Position numbers and translations under genes: made by a program
NCBI GenBank assembly: GCA_034509755.1
Contig: CM067559.1
Span: 14,738,501-14,802,500, forward strand
DNA length: 64,000 bases
Direction of reading: 5' to 3'
Origin: Anisodus tanguticus
Lineage: Eukaryota > Streptophyta > Magnoliopsida > Solanales > Solanaceae
The notes under the pieces: model-generated
The model's input: only the letters and a program-made list of their open reading frames with translations
Databases searched by the model: none
What the model was told of the DNA's origin: nothing
Shown here: positions 57,265-64,000 of the stretch, piece by piece
Position numbering within the stretch: position 1 is the first letter of the stretch
Layout: each line of letters begins with the position of its first letter

Positions 57265-57828
57265 TCATGCATAATATCTCTTGATTGCGTCTGAGTTGAT
57301 TGCTTTGGGCCATTCTTGACCATCTATTTCTGCTAGGACCAACGCTTCTCCTGAGAGCACTTTACGGACTACGTAAGGGCCTTGCCAATTTGGCACGAAT
57401 TTCCCTATGTACTCATCTTGATGATGGAATACTCTCTTGAGTACCAACTGTCCAATCTAGAAGACTCGAGCTCTGACCCGTTTGTTGAAAGTGCGGGCCA
57501 TCCTCTGCTAATAAAGTTGACCATGACACATAATGATCATTCGCTTTTCATCAATTAAGGCCAATTGTTCATACCTTTTCTGAACCTATTCTGGATTATC
57601 CAACTCTGCTTCTTAGATAATCCGAAATGATGGTATCTCGACCTCAGCTAGGATGACTGCTTCTGTGTCATAGACTAGCAGGTACGTCGTAGCTCTTGTC
57701 AAAGTTATGATTGTGGTTCTGTATCCCAGTAAATCGTAAGGCAGTTGTTCATGCCAACACTTGTAGTCCGTTATCTTCCGCAATATCCTTTTGATATTTT
57801 TGTTGGCGACTTCTATAGCTTCGTTCAT
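57265..57828 (-). pseudogene. TAT integrase, C-terminal half only
   Basis: The frame opens at the region of the third catalytic residue, NEAIEVANKNIKRILRKITD (normally NGAVEAANKN), then HEQLPYDLLGYRTT and YDTEAVILAEVEIPSFRI. After stops, LVLKRVFHHQDEYIGKFVPN and WQGPYVVRKVLSGEALVLAE complete the C-terminal domain to KRYYA and stop. The zinc finger and the two catalytic aspartates are absent; the preceding text (about 57830) is the RNase H tail. Confidence 0.88.
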
Positions 57829-58560
57829 CTGCAGTCTCTACTTCCACACAGGAACAATAAGCATGTTCATCTTTTAAGCTTATGTCAATTGAGTTGATAT
57901 GGCTGCTTTCAAGATGTTGTATCATGGAGGCTATAGTAGCAAGAGCATCTGCGAACTCATTCTGCGCTCTGGGTGTATGTTTAAACATAATCTTTCTGAA
58001 CCTTCTACCCAACCTCTGGATGAAGTTGACGTATGGTAGGATTTTGATATTTTTCATCGTCCACTCTCCTTATACTTGGTGGATCAGCATATCTGAATCA
58101 CTGATTACCACAAACTCATTGATGTCTCTGTCAAGCGTCATTTGAAGACTTAAAATGCAAGCTTCATATTCTGCCATGTTATTGGTACAATGGAAACTGA
58201 GCTTAGCAGCCATTGGATAGTGTTGTCCTGATTCTGATATAAACACTACTCTGATTCCCAACTCTTGATAATCGATGGAACCATCGAAGAACATTCTACA
58301 ACCTGAATAAGGCTCTTCTTCTCCTTCGTCTGCTATAAGTATCTCTTCATTTGGGAAGTATGTTCGAAGTGGTTCTGCATTGTCGTTCACCCAGCTTTCA
58401 GTGAGAAAGTCAACTAATACTTATCCTTTCAGAGCTTTCTAAATCACATTCATGATGTCAAACTCTCTCAACAACATCTGCCATTTGGCCAATTTTCTAT
58501 ATGGATGGCATTGGTATTTGTGTCACGTATTCTTCATATGCGGCCTCTACTAGCTCGACC
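57829..58560 (-). pseudogene. TAT archaeal-type RNase H, preceded by RT remnant
   Basis: 58560-58440 holds KLAKWQMLLREFDI, the end of the RT-RNase H part. 58390-58070 reads CRMFFDGSIDYQELGIRVVF, MAAKLSFHCTNNMAEYEACI and FVVISDSDMLIHQV. 58057 on reads GRRFRKIMFKHTPRAQNEFA and DALATIASM. This is the second, archaeal-like RNase H (aRNH) of TAT elements, with the DG, E and D residues recognisable. It is followed almost directly by the truncated integrase. Confidence 0.88.
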
Positions 58561-59452
58561 ACATGGAAATTTATTCCTTTGGGAACTTCCTTAATCACAA
58601 AAACTAAGTTATTGGGGTAGTTATGAATGTTTCTTTTCCCGTGTATCACTATTCCTGTCCTTCCACATGAACTTCAAAACTTGATGTAGAGAAGAGGGCA
58701 TGACTCCAGCCGTATGGATCTAAGGTCTTCTCAATAGCAAATTATAGTTGGCGGATATTGACTTGACCTTCTGTGGTGAACTCAGCAGGTCCCATCTGGA
58801 TATATATACTGACTTCTCCAACCGTATCGCGTTGAGCTCCATCAAATATTCTCACATTGATGCGACTTTTCCTTATCTTGCCTATGTCATATTCCAATTG
58901 CTCCAATGTGGTTTTTGAGAAAATGTTGAGTCCGACCCCGTTGTCTACGCGAACTTGCGCTATGATTTTGCCTTTACATTCAACAATGATATACAATGTT
59001 TTGTTATGCATTAGACCTTCTTTGGGCAACTCATCCTTTTTGAATGATATTCAGTGATCTCCCATGACATGGGCCACCATAGTGGCCAAACTCTCGCTGG
59101 TCGTGCCAGCAGGAACATGTGCATCATCTAGCACCTTCATTAATGCCAAACGGTGTTAAAAAGAGCTTATTAATATTTACAACACTGATAACTATGTCGG
59201 GTTCTTCTTTAGATGTTCGATAATAAAAAACTTTTGGGGTTGCATCCTACGCCAGAAATCTTCGGCTTCACCTTCCGTGATTGGTCTTTTTCTTGTGCCC
59301 TCTTGGGCTAGTTCTTTAGGCGTATAATATCGCCATGATATGGTCATGCCATGTGCAATGGTGGCTTCAATAATAAATTCTTTCCTGGGCGATCTGATGG
59401 CGACATGGGCAGGAATTAGCAAGTTAAATCTAGGGCATTCGTGTATAGTCAA
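58561..59452 (-). pseudogene. TAT protease region
   Basis: 59452-59192 carries RKRPITEGEAEDFWRRMQPQ, the conserved block before protease. 59029-58742 reads IIAQVRVDNGVGLNIFSKTT, with Val in the DNGSA loop, then LEQLEYDIGKIRKS. 58740-58690 has EKTLDPYGWSHAL. In a full element about 500 residues of RT follow; here only about 350 bp separates protease from RNase H, and it lacks RT motifs. Confidence 0.85.
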
Positions 59453-59459
59453 GCTCTTA

Positions 59460-61397
59460 AGAGCATGGGTGCCAGGCTTGGAAGCTTACAGACTGTCCAG
59501 TCTTCTTCCCTCTCGATCATAGGAATAATGGCATTGTCGTGGTTAGGCAGTGGATTGGTATTCACGTTGGGAGTGGTTATCTGCAACATTTTCTCTCTTT
59601 TATCAATAAACTCTTAAATCTTATGTTTCAAGTCAATGTAATCTTTAGTGATGTGTCCGGCTCCATCGGAGTGATAAGCACATATTTGGTTGGCCCGATA
59701 AAAATGATTTCCTGGATTGACCTACTTCGGGGGTACTGTATGGATCATGCAAGCGACAAGTAATTCTTCAAGCATTCGTGTGCATGTGTTTTAACAAGGG
59801 CGTGAACACCCGATCCTATTTTTTCTCAAACTTGGGATGTGGCGCATTGTATATTGCTGGAAGTGGTTGAGTTTGGTAATTTTGTGGAGTTGGGTAATTC
59901 TGAGGGGCTTGGTAATTTTGAGAAGCTTGGTAGTTTTGTGGAGCTTTATAATTTTGTGGGGCTTGGGTAGCCGATACCAGGGTTTAGAAAATCGGTGAAA
60001 CTATTTGAGAGTTCAGTGGAGGGCTTTGGTAGTTTAGGGAGGTTTGGTAGCCAGGTTGGGCATAGTAAAGGGGCAATGGGCTGTATGGCAGAGTCAGATA
60101 GCTGTTGAGGGTGGTGATTGATATATCTCCATGAGAGAATGAGATTCTTCCCGCCTCTTCGGCTTGGGACTGGATGATTGGATTATGTCTGCCACGTCCT
60201 CTATTTTCTTGCGCACACTTCCTATGGTGTTTGACTGGGAGTTTCTTCTAGTCATGCTAGTGATCTTCTCGGATTTGAGACCATCTTCTATGGCCTCTCC
60301 CATCTCGACTAGTTCTGAAAATGGTTATTCGGCCATGGAAAGCATCTTGTCATAACAATCATGGTCTTGTGCTCTAATAAACGTAACGACCAATTCCTTC
60401 TCTATCATAGGTGGTTGCACACGAGTGACTTCCTCTCTCCACCTACTTGTGTATTCTCGATAGCTCTCTATGGATTTCTACTTGATTTTCTCTAGATAAT
60501 ATCAATCAGGCACAGTTTCGACATTGAACTTATATCATTCCATGAAGGATTCTGCCATATCCTCACAGTTAATCCACCGACACATATCTTGCTCAACAAA
60601 CCATTCGGAGGCCTATCCAGTCAAACTTTGACTGAATAGCATCATATGCAAAGCAGGGTTGTTCTAAACTCCTACCAACTAGTTGCAATGTGATCGTAAA
60701 TGGGCTATAGGGATTCCCGTGCCGTTAAACATTTCAAATTTGGGCACCTTGAACCCTCCGGTAGATCTAATCCCGGATGTATGTACATGTCATCGTAACT
60801 TAATCTGGGGGGTTTTCGAGCGGCCCGAGCAATTTCTTTCAGTCTTTGCTCCATGTCCTAATCTAATTCTATTTTAATTTTCTCTATTAATTTCTCTTGG
60901 TCAGCCCTCCAGGCCTTCTCCGTTTCCTCATAGTGATCCAGTTATGTGCATTCTGATGAGAGATGACTTTGAGTGACTAGGGTTTGGAAAGACATGTTTT
61001 GACATGTTGGGTTATATCGGGGAATGTGAGTAGTGATATTTGGATATGTAATAGGATTAGTGATTAGGGGGACTTGGACAGAATGAGTGTTCCCAGGTAT
61101 TTGAGTGGGATTTGTGTGTGGAGGAGTTTGGTACGAAGTACCTATGTGGTGCGGGTCGGTATCCGCAGGGTAGTTTGGAAAGTGTTCTGGTAATGGGGAA
61201 TATAGAGATAAGAAACACGGTGGAGGCCTTCTCTCCTCAGTTTGCTTTTCCCTAACAATCTGGGCTTTTTCCAACCTTGTAGTTTTCTCATGAAGGTCTT
61301 TCTGCATTTCGATCATGTCTTCTTGCTGAGTTACCTCCTATCGTACAGGAGACCTTGAATTCCCGATGTTGTCTTCCTCGTCTGAACTACCAGTCAT
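59460..61397 (-). pseudogene. TAT Gag with QNY repeats and knuckle-like motif
   Basis: Start ATG at 61397 (MTGSSDEEDNIGNSRSPV). 61316-60942 reads KDLHEKTTRLEKAQIV, a likely coiled coil, then a proline-rich stretch. 60303-60094 has GEAIEDGLKSEKI. About 59980-59860 encodes five to six APQNYQ-type repeats. About 59690-59640 has CAYHSDGAGHITKDY, with Tyr for the last Cys. Stops occur throughout. Confidence 0.78.
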
Positions 61398-61399
61398 TT

Positions 61400-62110
61400 C
61401 TCTTTGGTTTTGTTTAGATAGGGATGTTGTTTCTGCTTTTGATCTTGTGTAATACACCAGTGACACGACACGAGCTAACTTTCTCTCTTAAGGAAAGAAT
61501 CACTCAAAGGTAGGTGATGTCAGTATGTTAGTTATACAAATCAAATGCAAGACTAAACACATAATTTGAAAGTAAACACATATGTTCACGCATCCATATA
61601 CGAATATTCGATTGATTCTTTATTTTGGGTATTATAAGGGCTTTTTGGTAAATGTTGGGTTGATTGACTTGCTTCATACGATAGCTCCAATGATTGGTCC
61701 GCCAGCTGGATCCCACTGCTTCTATAAAAGTGGAAAAGGAAGGAGAAGCAAATATTTATATATATTAAAGACCGAGTCTTAAATAGACTGCATACGTATC
61801 CCACCGAGGGGAAGTCATGCCCACTTGTAGTTCATGTTTACATAAAATAATTCCTTCCCCTACCGATTCTACTTACCAAAAAACCCTAGGACCAGGCCCG
61901 ATATGGGCTTCCTGCGTATCCCTCCTTGGGACATCAGGTCTAGCGCAGTTCTTATACAAGCAAAAGAGGGAGGGGATAGCATTTGATTCATTGGGGGTGC
62001 CTAATTCTACCCAAAATATGACTTTTCATTGAAGCCATGGACGGTTACCACCCTTACAACCACACGTTTTGGCCCTCGGCCTACATTAATACATGACAAG
62101 GAGGGAGAAC
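61400..62110 (-). other. TAT-type leader or 3' UTR sequence
   Basis: The minus strand holds GAACTACAAGTGGGCATGAC and GGGATACGTATGCAGTC (about 61835-61785) and GACCTGATGTCCCAAGG with GGATACGCAGGAAGCC nearby (about 61945-61905). These are the same kind of blocks as in the 3' UTR at 54150 and 57080. No gene. Confidence 0.55.
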
Positions 62111-62113
62111 TAC

Positions 62114-62557
62114 TCAAATCTCCCTCTTGCTGATAAGGTGCTCCAACTTAAACTTGAATGCCTCGCATTCCTCAATATTGGGAGCTAGTGGTCCAGAGTG
62201 GTATAAACAACCCTTTCCTCCACTAGCTCTGGAAGATGAGGGTTTCCATGCGGTTCTGATGGGATGGATATTCTCTGCATCGACCAATTTCTTGAAGATC
62301 TCGATGTAGCAGTCTTCGAAAATAGTGAAGTCATGTCTCCACAGACGAATTTTAGAATCAATGCCTCCCAAACAAGTAACGGGGTCATGTGTCAACAAAG
62401 AATAGGGACCCCAGATGTGGCGGATAGCCCCACTACCAATTTGATGTATTATTTTCCTTCCGAGGGGCACACATTTGTCAATAATGTGTCCTGACTGGTT
62501 CATATGAAACATACACCTCTTGTGCGCGTATACCGGATCGCATGGGGGTAGTCTCAT
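62114..62557 (-). CDS. Open TAT Gag-like frame with two C-H-(G)H-C motifs, out of place
   Basis: A 147-codon frame without stops begins MRLPPCDPVYAHKRC. It has CMFHMNQSGHIIDKC at residues 15-29 and CLYHSGPLAPNIEEC at about 116-130, plus WGPYSLLTHDPVTCLGG and CYIEIFKKLVDAENIHPIRT. The first fits CxxH-x4-GH-x4-C of TAT Gag; the second keeps the Cys/His pair. In a standard TAT element such motifs lie after the Gag N-terminus, but here they lie upstream of it. The frame may belong to another TAT copy. Its start coincides with the junction to the LTR fragment. Confidence 0.6.
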   Translation of the reverse strand: MRLPPCDPVYAHKRCMFHMNQSGHIIDKCVPLGRKIIHQIGSGAIRHIWGPYSLLTHDPVTCLGGIDSKIRLWRHDFTIFEDCYIEIFKKLVDAENIHPIRTAWKPSSSRASGGKGCLYHSGPLAPNIEECEAFKFKLEHLISKREI

Positions 62558-64000
62558 ATATACAAGCTTATAATCATACTAACAACATTCAGGATCTGAT
62601 CTTCCCTATTATCGTTCTTCCACTTACATAAAAAAAAAACACATGATCCCTCAAATATACATGCCTATAGACAACTTAGACCTAATCTTCAATGGATAGA
62701 AAGTGCAAAACATGTTGGGAATCAGCTATATCACGGGTTATGTGTTATATGACTCCAGAATATGACCTTAGAGATAAAACAAATAATAGCAAAGCTACGT
62801 CAAACTTGAACAAGTATTAAACTAATTTTTAAACATCATGTAAGACTAGATGGAACCTGAATATAACATACTTAGGAAACAATCAATTTAAATAAGTAAA
62901 CATCACACAATACTCAACTAATCAACCTCATAATCCCTTATTAATAGGCCAAGACATAACCCACACACTGCAGTCCATCACATAACTAAACTAAATGACC
63001 CTAACCAAATTTAAACATGTTAAGATAATCACCGACAACTAAAATTAGTGGTAAAAACACCTAGCACATAAATAAAAATGAAATACGAGAGGAATTTGAG
63101 TTTACCTTCTTCGCGTGTAGCCTTGGTCGAGAATTCGGAGTGGAAAGCCTCTCTCCAATCTCACAAAGCTTAGAGCAAACGAAAAGAAGAAAGATTTAAA
63201 CTAGGAAAAACCTTAGAAATATTGTAGGGTTTTAAAATTCGCTCAAAATATGAGACGTTTGCTCCATTTTCTCAAAATTTGGATGTCAAGACTTGTCCCA
63301 AACCTTAAGAGTGGGGTTCTTTATGTAAGAACCCAAAACCCTCAGATTTGCACTATCCAGCGATGTGGGACAATTAATTTTGAGAAAGTCATTTTGAATT
63401 GTTTTGAAAATTCATAACGGACCAATGAAAATTGCGGATCGAAATTGGAAACGAGACAAAAATCATTAAAGAGCTTTGTCGTTGGTATGAAAAAGTAGAA
63501 AGAGTGAGTATTTTACCTCTTTGTGGTGGTGTATTACGGTGAGGGTGGGTGAGATGTGACAGGGCAATAAATGCCACTCCATTTTTGGACCCGCACATCT
63601 CAAAGAAAGCAAAAATGGGGTCTGCTCCATTGCTATTCTTGGCAAGGATGACGACGGGAGAGAGAAGGGGCTAGGGGAGGCTAGGGTTTCGTAACCCTTT
63701 GGCCCCAACCGAATGAAATGAGGGCTTTTTGCCTTTTCTTCATTGATTAAAGGCATTATTAGGCTGGGTTAGGTCCAAACTGGACCGGACTCGGCCGAAA
63801 TTAAAGTGAACTGGCCCAAATTTAACTAAATGAAATGGGTTGGGGTGATTAGGATAGATTTTACAAATTAGGACACTAATTAATTTTAAAAAAGTTATTT
63901 TAATTTTAATCGTGGCCGAATTGGCCAATTAAAATCAATTTGAGGCTAAAATTGAAATAAAATCCAAATAAACATAAGATCTTTAATAATTAAAAATATA
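62555..64000 (-). repeat. TAT LTR fragment, continuing past the right edge
   Basis: From CATATATACAAGCTTATAAT on it follows 52525-53982 with moderate divergence and includes about 240 bp (around 63335-63575) missing there. It lacks the first 3.5 kb of the LTR as seen on the plus strand. The LTR's sense start would lie about 350 bp beyond the window. Confidence 0.85.

Larger units (their letters stand above)
48974..61397 (-). mobile_element. TAT/Ogre-type Ty3/gypsy element, internally deleted
   Basis: On the minus strand the order is Gag (61397 on), protease, archaeal-type RNase H, integrase C-terminal half, a 3.3-kb 3' UTR with tandem repeats, and an LTR of about 5 kb. The second RNase H and repeated 3' UTR are hallmarks of the TAT clade. 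Reverse transcriptase and the integrase catalytic core are missing. The 5' LTR is not clearly joined; an LTR fragment of this family begins at 62555. Confidence 0.82.

Overview
This window reads as nuclear DNA of a dicot, most likely a Solanaceae species. The organism call is inference. It rests on RTE-type LINEs whose 3' ends have the Solanaceae-typical (TTG)n tail, large TAT and Tekay gypsy elements, a plant mobile domain (PMD) gene and a CYP716-like fragment. I find no intact host gene. The sequence is mostly nested and decayed transposable elements, with old unassigned sequence at about 1.6-6.6, 21.4-26.7 and 45.1-48.7 kb.

Layout from left to right. 1-1550: 5' end of a young-looking copia element on the minus strand, with an open gag, a primer binding site (PBS) and a 925-bp LTR. 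1.55-6.6 kb: an exact 71-bp repeat array, a plastid 16S rDNA fragment inside a tandem duplication, a TATA-led broken small gene and a Mutator remnant lacking its transposase core. 6.6-20.3 kb: two partial gypsy LTR copies, split by a 5'-truncated LINE, a 4.4-kb copia (TSD ATGCT) and a near full-length LINE (11-bp TSD). 20.35-21.45 kb: a plus-strand chromovirus fragment. 21.4-26.7 kb: sparse sequence with a solo LTR (TSD TAACA) and a tRNA-derived SINE (13-bp TSD).

26.7-43.7 kb: a copia element on the minus strand, split between integrase and reverse transcriptase by a complete 10-kb Tekay-type chromovirus (TSD GACTC). The 5' end of the split copia abuts the last exon of a decayed PMD gene. Its LTR is followed by a gag that looks foreign to it. 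43.7-45.1 kb: AT-rich minisatellites. 46.4-48.3 kb: a MITE cluster with a strong hairpin, then a CYP716-like P450 C-terminal fragment with a damaged heme loop. 48.7-64 kb: the start of a copia element interrupted by a TAT/Ogre-type gypsy element with an LTR of about 5 kb. That element has lost its reverse transcriptase and the integrase catalytic core, and carries about 27 copies of a 48-bp repeat in its 3' UTR. An LTR fragment of the same family runs off the right edge.

The elements do not cooperate as a pathway. What can be read is an insertion order: old PMD and copia sequence first, then gypsy, LINE and small copia insertions. Most polyproteins carry stops, frameshifts or lost catalytic residues. 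The least damaged units are the 1-1550 copia end and the LINE at 15968-19985. Clade names and comparisons with known families are from memory, not from a database search.
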